A DNA stretch of 64,000 nt from positions 1 through 64,000 of the forward strand of contig SVLI01000003.1 in assembly GCA_015068035.1 (NCBI GenBank). Reading direction: 5' to 3'. How positions within the stretch are numbered: the first letter of the stretch is position 1; each line of letters opens with the position of its first letter. Positions 7,450-16,136 of the stretch are shown in pieces. Under the pieces are notes generated by a model that worked only from the letters and a program-made list of their open reading frames with translations, was not told the DNA's origin and did no database searches. Origin of the DNA: Oscillospiraceae bacterium. Lineage in GTDB: Bacteria; Bacillota; Clostridia; Oscillospirales; Oscillospiraceae. Position numbers and translations under genes: made by a program.

Positions 7450-8247
7450 ATGTCCGTTTTGGAATCTCTGGTGTTCCTTGCGGCAAGCTTTTTGGCTTCC
7501 GCAGTCGGTGCCATCTGCGGCATTGGCGGCGGTGTGATTGTGAAGCCCACACTGGAACTGTTCGGTTGGGTTAGTGCGCCTACCATTAGCTTCCTGTCCG
7601 GAACCATGGTGCTCGCCATGAGCTGTTACTCCGTGACCAAGTCGCTGCGGGCAAAGGAAAAAGCGGTGGATATGAAAATCGGTACACCCCTTGCAATTGG
7701 CGCGGCCATTGGCGGTGTGGCGGGTAAGGTGATCTTCAACCTAATTCGCAGCCAGTCCGGAAATCCGGATACAGTGGGTGCTGTGCAGTCCGTTTGCCTG
7801 ATGATTGTGACCATCGGTACGCTCATCTATAACCTGAAAAAAAGCGGCATTAAAACTTATCAGGTTACAAATGCTATTGCATGTGTCTGTATCGGGCTTG
7901 TGCTTGGCATAATGTCCAGCTTTCTGGGTATTGGCGGCGGGCCCATCAATCTGGTGGTGCTGAGCTTTTTCTTCAGCTTGGATACCAAAACTGCCGCTGC
8001 GAACAGTCTGTACATCATTCTTTTCAGTCAGTTCGCAAGTCTGCTGTTTACACTTTTTGGGAAAACCGTGCCTGAATTTGAATGGCTTACTTTGATTTGC
8101 ATGATTGTCGGCGGCATCGTTGGCGGCATGGTCGGACGCAAGTGCAGCGCAAAGATGAATAACGCCGGCGTGGACAAGCTTTTGGCCGGCTTGATGGTTG
8201 TTATTATTTTCATGAGTGCCTACAATGCGTGGCGCTATGCGATGTAG
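7450..8247 (+). CDS. TauE/SafE-family sulfite/anion exporter-like permease
   Basis: The 265-aa integral membrane protein has about eight hydrophobic segments and the two Gly-rich repeats characteristic of TauE/SafE (DUF81) permeases: CGIGGGVIVKP (about 25-35) and FLGIGGGPINLV (about 158-169). Members export sulfite, sulfoacetate or related organosulfur anions, or are of unknown substrate. It sits 24 bp upstream of the sulfatase in the same operon, so export of sulfate or sulfite released by desulfation is the simplest hypothesis. A GAGGGAGAG ribosome site precedes the ATG. Confidence 0.85.
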   Translation: MSVLESLVFLAASFLASAVGAICGIGGGVIVKPTLELFGWVSAPTISFLSGTMVLAMSCYSVTKSLRAKEKAVDMKIGTPLAIGAAIGGVAGKVIFNLIRSQSGNPDTVGAVQSVCLMIVTIGTLIYNLKKSGIKTYQVTNAIACVCIGLVLGIMSSFLGIGGGPINLVVLSFFFSLDTKTAAANSLYIILFSQFASLLFTLFGKTVPEFEWLTLICMIVGGIVGGMVGRKCSAKMNNAGVDKLLAGLMVVIIFMSAYNAWRYAM

Positions 8248-8271
8248 GCAAATATACATAGGAGGAACAGC

Positions 8272-9777
8272 ATGAGCAAGAAGCCGAATATCATTATGAT
8301 TCTGACCGATGATCTGGGCTACGGAGATATTTCCTGCCTGAATCCCCGGTCGCAGATCCACACTGAAAACATTGACCGTGTGGCAAGCGAGGGACTCCGC
8401 ATGACGGATTGCCATTCATCCAGCGCTTTGTGCACGCCTTCCCGGTATGCATTGATGACTGGCCGCTACAACTGGCGCAGCAGACTGAAAATGATGGTGC
8501 TTCCCGGTCATTCCTCTCATCTGATTGAAAACGGCAGAGAGACCATTGCCTCTCTGCTGCAGAAGAGCGGATACCAAACTGCTGTTGTCGGCAAGTGGCA
8601 TTTAGGCATGGACTGGCAGACAAAAGATGGCTATGAATTGCCCCTGACATATGCGGACAAGACGGCTGCGGCGGATCTGATGATGGGCGGCATTGACTTT
8701 ACGGCCCCCATCAAAAACGGCCCCAACGCACGCGGTTTTGATTATTATTACGGTATGCCCGCAAGCCTGGATCAGCCGCCATTTATTCACGTTGAAAATG
8801 ACCGCGCCATCACCCAGCCTGTAGAGATGATCGGCAAGAAGAAGCTGGACCGCACCACCGCAGCTGACCAGTTTGACGTGGAATACGGCCCTGCAGAAGC
8901 CGGTTACGACCCCAGTAAGATGGGCCCCGAAATGGACGAAAAGGTTTTGGAACTGGTTGACAAGTACGCAGACGGGGACAAACCCTTCTTTATCTATTAT
9001 CCCACGCTGGCGGTTCATGGCCCGCTGGTTCCCAGTGAGGAGTATAAGGGTAAGTCCGGCCTGAACGCTTATGCGGACTTTGTGCTGCAGGTGGACGGTT
9101 TTGTTGGCAGGCTGGATAAGCTGCTCCACGACAAGGGCATTGCAGACGATACCATTTTGATCTTCACCTCTGATAATGGTTGCAGCCCTGTGGCCGATTA
9201 TCCCACGCTGGTTTCCAAGGGGCACAATCCGAGCTATATCTATCGCGGCTGGAAGGGTGATATCTGGGAGGGCGGCCACCGCATTCCCTTTATTGTCCGT
9301 TGGCCGGGTAAGATTCCTGCCGGCAGCAGTTGCGATGCGCTGGCCTGCCTGGTGGATATGTTCGCAACGGTGGCGGAAATCACCGGAACGGAATATGCGG
9401 ATAATGCGGGCGAGGATTCTGTTTCCATGCTGCCCCTGTGGAAGGGCGAAGCAGAAAAGACTCGTGAGGATCTTGTCCATCACGCCTCCTATGGTGGATT
9501 CTCTCTGCGTAAGGGAGAGTGGAAGATGTGCTTCTGCCACGATTCCAATGGCGTGCGGCCTCGTTTTCCCCGGAAAGAGGATGAGCCTCCGTATCAGCTT
9601 TACCACATGAACGGCGATATTACCGAACAGTATAATCTGTACGGCCGACATCCTGAAGTGGAGCAGGATCTGCTCGCTACACTTTCCAAATATGTCCGGG
9701 AAGGCCGTTCCACTCCCGGCGCCCCGCAGGAAAACACCCCGAATCCCATTTGGCCCGGGCTTGAATTCATGGACTAA
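8272..9777 (+). CDS. Cys-type sulfatase (arylsulfatase family)
   Basis: This 501-aa hydrolase has the type I sulfatase signature CTPSR at residues 54-58 (ALCTPSRYALMTGR). Cys54 is the residue converted to formylglycine by an anSME such as the one at 5986-7119. The metal-binding Asp13-Asp14 pair (TDDLGYGD), GKWHLG and the later TSDNG motif are present. There is no signal peptide, which suggests intracellular desulfation of an imported sulfated sugar or aromatic. Substrate cannot be told from sequence. RBS AGGAGG is 8 bp before the ATG. The operon ends at the strong terminator at 9798. Confidence 0.95.
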   Translation: MSKKPNIIMILTDDLGYGDISCLNPRSQIHTENIDRVASEGLRMTDCHSSSALCTPSRYALMTGRYNWRSRLKMMVLPGHSSHLIENGRETIASLLQKSGYQTAVVGKWHLGMDWQTKDGYELPLTYADKTAAADLMMGGIDFTAPIKNGPNARGFDYYYGMPASLDQPPFIHVENDRAITQPVEMIGKKKLDRTTAADQFDVEYGPAEAGYDPSKMGPEMDEKVLELVDKYADGDKPFFIYYPTLAVHGPLVPSEEYKGKSGLNAYADFVLQVDGFVGRLDKLLHDKGIADDTILIFTSDNGCSPVADYPTLVSKGHNPSYIYRGWKGDIWEGGHRIPFIVRWPGKIPAGSSCDALACLVDMFATVAEITGTEYADNAGEDSVSMLPLWKGEAEKTREDLVHHASYGGFSLRKGEWKMCFCHDSNGVRPRFPRKEDEPPYQLYHMNGDITEQYNLYGRHPEVEQDLLATLSKYVREGRSTPGAPQENTPNPIWPGLEFMD

Positions 9778-9797
9778 GTTTATAAAGGCCAATATAC

Positions 9798-9835
9798 AAA
9801 AAAGGCGCTGTTGCAATCTGCAACAGCGCCTTTTT
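9798..9835. terminator. terminator hairpin, identical to the one at 12745-12783
   Basis: AAAGGCGCTGTTGCA pairs with TGCAACAGCGCCTTT around a 3-nt loop, flanked by A and T runs, so it can act in both directions. The same 37-nt sequence recurs near 12747-12783. Confidence 0.9.
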
Positions 9836-10090
9836 GACATTCGCACACAGATAACGAAAAACTGTAACGCTGATCTCGGATAGGGGAGAGCCAGACTTGG
9901 ACACAAAGCTGGCGGCAAAGCTGCTGATAGGGCTTTGCCTCATGGGGCGGATAATCATATTTTATCCGATCTGTTCCAATAAAGCATTTTGATTTGGGCA
10001 AATTAAGAACATTGATACCGGCGATAGAAAACGGTGCTGTGGGATCGCGTTGAATAACCGCAAAGAATGTCGGATGCTGGAAAATTTATG

Positions 10091-10118
10091 TTGATTTTGT
10101 CGGTTATTATGATAGAAT
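10091..10118 (+). promoter_or_regulatory. promoter for the DUF6273 lipoprotein gene
   Basis: TTGATT (10091-10096), 16 bp, TAGAAT (10113-10118). It is the best promoter in the 464-bp gap 9778-10241, which otherwise holds the terminator and a 13-codon mini-ORF (10172-10213, ATG after GGAGGACAGAATC) that may be a leader peptide or chance. Confidence 0.55.
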
Positions 10119-10241
10119 ACGAATTAAGTTATCTATTGGCTGTTTCCGTGAATACAGCGGAGGACAGAATCATGGCAGGCTTTGCTTCGTGCTACCTAAC
10201 ATCTACCGGATAACTATAGAAAGTATTATTGGAGGTATTCG

Positions 10242-11630
10242 ATGAAGATGTCTAAATGTACTACGGCGCTCTTGCTTTGCGTTCTGGTTCTGTGTATGCT
10301 GCTGAGTGGCTGTGGCGCGAATGATGAGCCGGCTACGCCGACTCCCGTGCCCACGGAAGAAATTGTGGAACCCGACGCAACTGTAATTGCAAAAGATGCC
10401 TATAACGGAAGCGAGATCGAGGAATTCACTCTGGATGAGATCGTGAAGACCATTGAAGAAAATGCGTTCGCCAACTGCCATAATCTCGAGCGCTTCTATT
10501 GTTCTTCCAAAGACTTGTCCATCCACGAGAATGCTTTCTCCGGCTGCGAAAATGTTGTGTTTTACTGCTATCTGGACAGCTCGATTGATCTGTTCGCAAG
10601 AGAGCATGGCTTTGCACGCGTTTATTACGATGCATTTTCCATCGAGTGCGATACGGTGAATAATGGCTGCGCGGGCTTGCCCATTACCTGGACCGCTGTT
10701 GATGTGATGCCGGGGCAGGAGATTGAAAACGAATTTGTGTATACCGTGCTCATGAATGATGAAGTGGTATTCACCTCTGAGCCGACTACGGAGAGCAGCT
10801 TTAGCTATACCCCTGCGGAAAGCGGCGTTTGCGCCATCACTGTAGAGATCAAAAATGATTTGACGCAGTCCTCCGTTACCAGCGAGGCTGTTCCTGTTGC
10901 AGAAAAGCTGATCATGGGCTATTACGAGCAGGATGATAATCCCGAGGGACTTGAGCCCATCGAATGGCGGATTCTTTCGGTTGAGGACGGAAAGGCCTTC
11001 GTCATTTCCGAGAAGCTTCTCGACAGAGGTTCTTATTTCAATCCGGAATGGATCAAGTATAAATACACCTATTGGGCTCATTCCTGCATTGCAGCCTACA
11101 ATTATATCAACTATTGGGGCAGCGCGCCGGAGGATCCTTCGCGAATGATGACCGGACTGACGGAGGATTCTGTTCCGCTGGAATGGTTTGGCGAACGCGG
11201 TCCGGAAACCGAGCTGTTCTATCTCCATGCCAGATACTGGTGCAACGACGTTTTCTATAAAGATGCCTTCTCCGACGAAGAGCGTGAACGGATCCTCCTG
11301 TCCGACATTGTCAATCATGACAACTACACCTATAACATCGACGGCGGTGAGGACACGCAGGATTATGTTTTCTTCCTGAGTCATGATGAGCTTGTAACCT
11401 ATTTGCCCACCAACGAGGATCGAATTGCAGAGTTCACGACTTATGCCGGCAACATTCCTGTGGAATACGGCGGACCCGGCGTGTTCTGGTGGCTTCGTAC
11501 TCCCGGCAGAGGCCGTTACAATGCGATGTATATCTACGGCGCGTCCGGTGTCATTGATGTCTATGGATCCGATGTTGGCCATAACATGGTGGGATATCGC
11601 CCGGCCATGTGGATTACCATCGGCGGCTAA
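10242..11630 (+). CDS. lipoprotein with BspA-like leucine-rich piece and DUF6273 domain
   Basis: The 462-aa product begins with a lipoprotein signal (hydrophobic core then LLSGC, Cys24), followed by a Pro/Thr linker. Residues about 50-125 (IEENAFANCHNLERFYC, IHENAFSGCENV) match one or two BspA-type leucine-rich repeats. The C-terminal half (about 225-462) has IEWRILSVEDGKAFVIS, WLRTPG and a final RPAMWI, which fit the DUF6273 family, found in many surface proteins of gut Clostridia. Exposure on the outer face of the membrane is likely. Function is unknown, with adhesion or ligand binding a guess. AGGAGG-like RBS (ttggagg). Followed after 85 bp by a membrane protein gene. Confidence 0.75.
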   Translation: MKMSKCTTALLLCVLVLCMLLSGCGANDEPATPTPVPTEEIVEPDATVIAKDAYNGSEIEEFTLDEIVKTIEENAFANCHNLERFYCSSKDLSIHENAFSGCENVVFYCYLDSSIDLFAREHGFARVYYDAFSIECDTVNNGCAGLPITWTAVDVMPGQEIENEFVYTVLMNDEVVFTSEPTTESSFSYTPAESGVCAITVEIKNDLTQSSVTSEAVPVAEKLIMGYYEQDDNPEGLEPIEWRILSVEDGKAFVISEKLLDRGSYFNPEWIKYKYTYWAHSCIAAYNYINYWGSAPEDPSRMMTGLTEDSVPLEWFGERGPETELFYLHARYWCNDVFYKDAFSDEERERILLSDIVNHDNYTYNIDGGEDTQDYVFFLSHDELVTYLPTNEDRIAEFTTYAGNIPVEYGGPGVFWWLRTPGRGRYNAMYIYGASGVIDVYGSDVGHNMVGYRPAMWITIGG

Positions 11631-11715
11631 GCGCAATTGAATATTGTCAGATAAATTGGAGCTGCCATTCATGTGAATCATGATTGGCAGCTTCTCTTGA
11701 AATGGAGGCGCCAGA

Positions 11716-12657
11716 ATGAAGAATAAACGATTTGCACGCATATTCACCGCTTTGCTGTGTGCCGTGTTGGTGGTGATGGTGTTTCCGATTACCGCAAGTG
11801 CCGACACGGGACCGAAGCCATCAGTGCGGATCACGTTTGAAAACCTTGGTGAAGAACTGTGCTACGGTACACTGCTTTCAAGCAGGGAAAGCACCGGCCC
11901 GGCCTCTGCGTGGAACGGAAACGAGGAAGACGCCCGGCATAATGAGAATCCAAACGGGCAGTATGACTGGCAGAATTTTGGTTATGACGTGTGGAAGGCC
12001 TTTGTTGATTACGCAGAAAACGATGACTTCTATTTTCTGCAGGAGGCATGGCAGGTCAATATCACCAAAGAGCTTGCGTGGACATATTATCCGCCTGAAG
12101 AATTTAAAATCCTGCTATATTTTCCCGAAAGTGGGGAATATGCCGTCAGTGATGTATACGAAAGCTATGCTTTCGACAGCTATTTCACCGTGAATATGGA
12201 TGGGGCAACACTTTTTGCGCACTACAATGAGGATTTGAGTTCCGATGAGCGCATAAATGCCCATAAGTCCTACAACTACGGCGTGGAGATTATGGCGCTC
12301 ATAGCACGAATTGTGATTACCATTATCATCGAAATGCTGATTGCTTTGCTCTTCGGTTATCGGGAGAAAAAACAGCTGCTTTTGCTTGTTGGCATGAATT
12401 CGGGAACACAGATCATTCTCAATGTGCTCCTGAATATCATTCACTACAATTCCGGTCGAACTGCATTCGTGCTTTGTTATATTCTCTTTGAAATTATTGT
12501 CGTCATTATCGAAGCGGTTCTCCTGCTGGTCTTCCTGAACAAGGTAAGCGTTAAACCTAAAAAGCGTTGGCTGATGATCGTCTACGTTATCATTGCCAAT
12601 GTGGTATCTTTTTGGTCGGGATTGTGCCTTGCAAATTGGCTGCCCGGAATTTTCTGA
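11716..12657 (+). CDS. membrane protein with extracytoplasmic N-terminal domain, function unknown
   Basis: This 313-aa protein starts with a signal-like hydrophobic segment ending at ASAD (about 29). An extracytoplasmic domain of about 160 residues follows (DTGPKPSVRITFENLG, later TYYPPEEFKILLYFP), then four hydrophobic helices (about 192-313) joined by REKKQ and KPKKR basic loops. I recognise the layout from many Firmicutes genomes but know no function. It may be co-transcribed with the preceding lipoprotein gene, and its operon ends at the hairpin 12745-12783. Confidence 0.7.
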   Translation: MKNKRFARIFTALLCAVLVVMVFPITASADTGPKPSVRITFENLGEELCYGTLLSSRESTGPASAWNGNEEDARHNENPNGQYDWQNFGYDVWKAFVDYAENDDFYFLQEAWQVNITKELAWTYYPPEEFKILLYFPESGEYAVSDVYESYAFDSYFTVNMDGATLFAHYNEDLSSDERINAHKSYNYGVEIMALIARIVITIIIEMLIALLFGYREKKQLLLLVGMNSGTQIILNVLLNIIHYNSGRTAFVLCYILFEIIVVIIEAVLLLVFLNKVSVKPKKRWLMIVYVIIANVVSFWSGLCLANWLPGIF

Positions 12658-12744
12658 GGATGAAAATGGAAGAATAATTAATTTTTAACATACAGAAATC
12701 CACAAATATCTCAGAGCGTTATTGTATTTGAGATAACTGCTTGC

Positions 12745-12783
12745 AAAAAAAAGGCGCTGTTGCAATCTGCAACAGCGCCTTTT
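12745..12783. terminator. bidirectional terminator between convergent genes
   Basis: Same 15-bp stem and loop as at 9798-9835, with A run before and T run after. It lies between the rightward membrane-protein gene and the leftward flavoenzyme gene. Confidence 0.9.
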
Positions 12784-12830
12784 CATTTGACCTTTGAATC
12801 AATATCAAAAGGGTTTGAGTTCAGGCGATT

Positions 12831-14768
12831 TTAGAAGCGGCCAACGAGGTTTGCCATGGTCCAGCCTTCTCCGGTGGCAGCCATGATGTTGCGCGGCGCG
12901 CGGCAGTCGCCGGCCTGATAGAACTCGCCGGCAAAGGAGGAGAGTGCGTCCACCTCGTCCCAAAGCGGCTCAACGCCGAGAGCGAGCACAACCGTGTCTG
13001 CGGCGAAGAACTTTTCGCCGTCGGGCGTGTCGCAGAGAACGCCGTCCGCCTTGATCTCTTTCGCCTTGGTGTTCACAACGATCTCAAGACCGACCCTGGT
13101 GACCTTTGAAGCGGCGTTGCCGGCGCTTCCGCTCTCTTTTGCTTCGATCAGGCTGATGTCAACGCCCTTTTCCTTCAGCCAGATGCCCAGCTCGATGCCG
13201 GAACGTCCTGCACCGATCACGAGCGCCTTGCCCTTGACCAGATCGGGGTTGGCGAAAGCATCTTCAACGCTCACGACGTTCGCCCCGTCAATGCCGGGGA
13301 TGTTGGGACGGATGGGCTTGCCGCCGATGGCAACGATCAGCGCATCGGGGTTGATCTCGCCCACAAGGGCGGGGGTTACGGGCGTGTTGAGGCGAACATC
13401 AACGCCAAGCTTTTCGAGCATGTACTTCTGGCGCTCAATGTGCTCGCCGATACGGGTTTTGAAGTAAACCCCAGTCTCGCAGAGCAGAACACCGCCGAGC
13501 TCGCCGGCCTTTTCGCACAGCGTGACCTCGTGCCCGTTCTGCGCCGCGGTGATGGCAGCTTCCATGCCGGCCATACCGCCGCCGGCAACAAGAACATGCT
13601 TGCGGGGAACGCTGTGCAGGCTCAGAACCTCGCGCTCCTTGCCGGATTCGGGGTTGATGGCGCAGTACAAACGGCCTCTGGAGTACATAGAGGTGATGCA
13701 GTTAAAGCAGCGCAGGCACTTTCTGACTTCCTTTTCACGACCGGTTCTGAGCTTGACGGGCAGGTCGGGATCGCAAATGAGGCCGCGGGCCATCTCCACG
13801 ACGTCGGCCTTGCCGGAAGCGATGATCTCTTCCAGTTCATCGGGATCGGACAGACCGCCGACAGTGGCAACGGGGGTGCTGACGTGTTTTTTGATCTCGG
13901 CAGCCAGCCAGACGTTGCAGCCACCATCCTTGAAGATGCCGGGATGTGTCCATTCGCTGCTGTAGTTGGTGCCATAGGGGTTACCGGCGGAGACATGGAT
14001 CAGGTCGGCGTGGCCGTCGAGCTGCTTTGCAAACTCAATGCCGCCCTCAACGCCGTAGCCGCCGTCGAAGAGCTCTGCACCGGAGATGCGGACCTCAACG
14101 GGGAAGCCCTTGCCGCAGCGCTCGTGGATCCTGTCAACAATGGTAACGGTCAGACGGGCGCGGTTCTCGGCGCTGCCGCCCCACTTGTCGGTGCGCTGGT
14201 TGAAGAAGGGGGAGAAGAACTGGTTAAGCAGCCAGCCGTGGCCCGCATGCAGCATGACCATGCCGAAACCACGGTCCTTGGCATACGCGGCGGCCTCAAC
14301 GAACTCTTCGATGACCTGCTCAATCTGCTCCTCGGTCATGGCGCGGCGCAGGATCTCGGGATTGAGGGGGGCACGGCCATCGCTGGGTCCAAGCTGGAAC
14401 AGGCCCTGCTTCAAACTGGCAGCGCCGAAGTGCTGCAGCTCAGCAGTGGCGATGGCACCGTTGCGGGAGATGGCGTCGGTCAGCTTGGAAAGACCGTTAT
14501 AGTTATGTACGCGGTCCTTCATGCGGATGAGCTCATATCTGCTTTCTCCGGCGTCGTAGTCCATAACAGCGCACTCGCCCACGTTGATGGAGGCGGCGCC
14601 GCCCTTCGCCTTGCGCTCCCAGTAAGAAATGTAGTCAAAACCGGGGGCTTTGGTGACAGAGTCAAGGTCGAGCAGACCGGCAGGGGCAGAGAAAATACGG
14701 TTGCGGAAATAGGTGTTGCCCAGCTTGATGGGCTTGAAAAGATTGGGATAACGTTCAATTGTGTTCAT
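12831..14768 (-). CDS. old-yellow-enzyme / enoate-reductase-like FMN-FeS-FAD oxidoreductase
   Basis: The 645-aa protein has an N-terminal FMN-binding TIM barrel (about 1-340, PIKLGNTYFRNRI near the start and ARGLICDPDLP at the end). A 4Fe-4S motif CLRCFNC plus a Cys 12 residues on follows (about 345-365). The FAD/NAD(P)-binding C-terminal half has VAGGGMAGMEAA and GAGRSGIELG. This is the architecture of 2-enoate reductase, 2,4-dienoyl-CoA reductase and BaiCD/BaiH, which reduce C=C bonds of enoates or CoA esters anaerobically. The substrate is unknown. I chose the ATG at 14768 because AAAGGTG precedes it; upstream codons would overlap the leader. A paralogue is encoded at 18717-20705. Confidence 0.9.
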   Translation of the reverse strand: MNTIERYPNLFKPIKLGNTYFRNRIFSAPAGLLDLDSVTKAPGFDYISYWERKAKGGAASINVGECAVMDYDAGESRYELIRMKDRVHNYNGLSKLTDAISRNGAIATAELQHFGAASLKQGLFQLGPSDGRAPLNPEILRRAMTEEQIEQVIEEFVEAAAYAKDRGFGMVMLHAGHGWLLNQFFSPFFNQRTDKWGGSAENRARLTVTIVDRIHERCGKGFPVEVRISGAELFDGGYGVEGGIEFAKQLDGHADLIHVSAGNPYGTNYSSEWTHPGIFKDGGCNVWLAAEIKKHVSTPVATVGGLSDPDELEEIIASGKADVVEMARGLICDPDLPVKLRTGREKEVRKCLRCFNCITSMYSRGRLYCAINPESGKEREVLSLHSVPRKHVLVAGGGMAGMEAAITAAQNGHEVTLCEKAGELGGVLLCETGVYFKTRIGEHIERQKYMLEKLGVDVRLNTPVTPALVGEINPDALIVAIGGKPIRPNIPGIDGANVVSVEDAFANPDLVKGKALVIGAGRSGIELGIWLKEKGVDISLIEAKESGSAGNAASKVTRVGLEIVVNTKAKEIKADGVLCDTPDGEKFFAADTVVLALGVEPLWDEVDALSSFAGEFYQAGDCRAPRNIMAATGEGWTMANLVGRF

Positions 14769-14867
14769 TTGGTTCACCTTTCTTTGCCGCGAAGCATATG
14801 CGTCCCGGCAATATATTTTCAACAATTGAGCACTTGCCGCAGAAGCGCCGGCATCGTGTTGACATGT

Positions 14868-14896
14868 ATTCTATCAAGTTAATTGCAATATGTAAA
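14868..14896 (-). promoter_or_regulatory. promoter for the leftward flavoenzyme gene
   Basis: On the minus strand TTTACA (14896-14891), 17 bp, TAGAAT (14873-14868), about 100 bp upstream of the start at 14768. It shares the 360-bp divergent region (14769-15128) with the sortase promoter and an inverted repeat. Confidence 0.6.
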
Positions 14897-14956
14897 TCTA
14901 TTTTGCGCTTTACAGAGCAAAAAAGTGAGAAATTGGATTCTCCCGCCAGCTTTTGC

Positions 14957-14990
14957 AGTATTTCATAACAGACAAATATTATGAAATACT
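14957..14990. promoter_or_regulatory. 12-bp perfect inverted repeat, candidate operator
   Basis: AGTATTTCATAA (14957-14968) and TTATGAAATACT (14979-14990) form a perfect inverted repeat with a 10-bp spacer, so half-site centres are 22 bp (two helical turns) apart. It lies between divergent promoters, about 8 bp upstream of the sortase -35 box. It looks like a dimeric regulator site rather than a terminator, because it is AT-rich and far from a gene end. Confidence 0.6.
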
Positions 14991-14997
14991 TTTCCTG

Positions 14998-15026
14998 TTG
15001 TGTAATTTCCCGTTTTGTCTTATAAT
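14998..15026 (+). promoter_or_regulatory. promoter for the sortase gene
   Basis: TTGTGT (14998-15003), 17 bp, TATAAT (15021-15026), about 100 bp before the sortase start. Confidence 0.6.
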
Positions 15027-15128
15027 TACAATGCTTCCTGTAATTGTTTGAGTCGATAAATATGACAGAAAGCGGTTTGCGCTGATAGTCATTTGCGGTA
15101 AGACGTGAAGAAAAGAGGTCGTTCTTTC

Positions 15129-15947
15129 ATGGGAAGAACAAAGAAAAACAAAAAATCGAGCGTTTTGCTGACGGTATTGATCATTATTTTTCTTGCGATC
15201 GGCATCTTCAGCGCCGTTAAGATTGTTAAAATTGTTGCGGAATACAAGCAGGGAAGCAATGCCTATGACGGTCTTGGAAGCTACATTCAGGTTTCCGAGC
15301 CGACGGAAAAACCCGAGCCGACAAATAATCCGGCCCAAGAATCTACAGATAAAGAGGACGCGCCACCTGAACCGACTGAGCCGCCCGTGGACTGGCCTGT
15401 GGTTGATTTTGAAGGGCTTTTGGAGATCAACAGCGATTGCGTCGGCTGGATTATGATCGAGGATACAGCGGTCAACTATCCCGTTGTGCAAGGGGAGGAT
15501 AATAACCGTTATCTGAATCGGTTGTTTGATGGTACATGGAATATTGTCGGCAGCATTTTCCTTGATTACAGAGTGGAAGCTGATTTTTCTTGCCGGAACA
15601 GCCCGATCTATGGCCACAGAATGAACGATGGTTCGATGTTTGCGGATCTTCTCCATTATAGGGAGCAGGAATACTACGATCTTCATCCCACCGGTTATTT
15701 GCTGACGCCGGGGAAGAATTATCAGATCGAGTTTTTTGCAGGTGTTCTTGAACCTACGGATGGCAGCGCATGGGACTACGAGTTTGATTCGGATGGGGAA
15801 TTTGAGGACTGGATTCAAGCTGCAAAGGAAAAATCCTGCTTTGAAAGCGATGTGAACCCGGAAGTGACGGACAAGATCGTCACGCTTTCTACCTGTACGA
15901 GAGAGTCCGGCTATGTGAGGCTTGTCTTGTATGGTCGCCTGAAGTAA
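15129..15947 (+). CDS. class B sortase
   Basis: The 272-aa protein has an N-terminal membrane anchor (about 13-35), a Pro/Glu-rich linker (about 50-90) and a sortase domain. Catalytic residues are visible: His in IYGHRM, Cys in TLSTCT and Arg in YVRLVLYGR. The class B assignment follows from the TLSTC box, the WIMIEDTAVNYPVVQ segment and the inserted helix before the Cys. Sortases cleave a C-terminal sorting signal and link proteins to peptidoglycan. I chose ATG 15129 with AGAGG about 10 bp upstream; a GTG at 15105 is in frame. No LPxTG or NPQTN-type substrate is encoded nearby in the window, so it is likely a housekeeping or orphan sortase. Confidence 0.93.
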   Translation: MGRTKKNKKSSVLLTVLIIIFLAIGIFSAVKIVKIVAEYKQGSNAYDGLGSYIQVSEPTEKPEPTNNPAQESTDKEDAPPEPTEPPVDWPVVDFEGLLEINSDCVGWIMIEDTAVNYPVVQGEDNNRYLNRLFDGTWNIVGSIFLDYRVEADFSCRNSPIYGHRMNDGSMFADLLHYREQEYYDLHPTGYLLTPGKNYQIEFFAGVLEPTDGSAWDYEFDSDGEFEDWIQAAKEKSCFESDVNPEVTDKIVTLSTCTRESGYVRLVLYGRLK

Positions 15948-16007
15948 TATGGATATAGAAACACCGAGATTGATACAATTTAATTATTCCTCCGCCGATT
16001 TTGCCGC

Positions 16008-16041
16008 TTGAGGGGTAAGTTGGCGTTTGAGGGGTAAGTTG
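16008..16041. repeat. 15-bp direct repeat, period 19
   Basis: TTGAGGGGTAAGTTG occurs at 16008-16022 and 16027-16041 in the 190-bp gap after the sortase gene. No function is evident. Confidence 0.75.
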
Positions 16042-16136
16042 TGGAAGTCGGGGCGTCCCGGCTGTTTTTTCAGTAGAAATGTTCATACATCGTCAGTATA
16101 ATAGACGACGAGAAGTCTGTTTTTTCAGAGGTACTT

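Noticed and set aside
13440-14882. 480-codon open frame antisense to the flavoenzyme gene
   Set aside because: Gly/Ala/Val-rich shadow without domain motifs; the minus-strand gene has complete FMN, FeS and FAD motifs.
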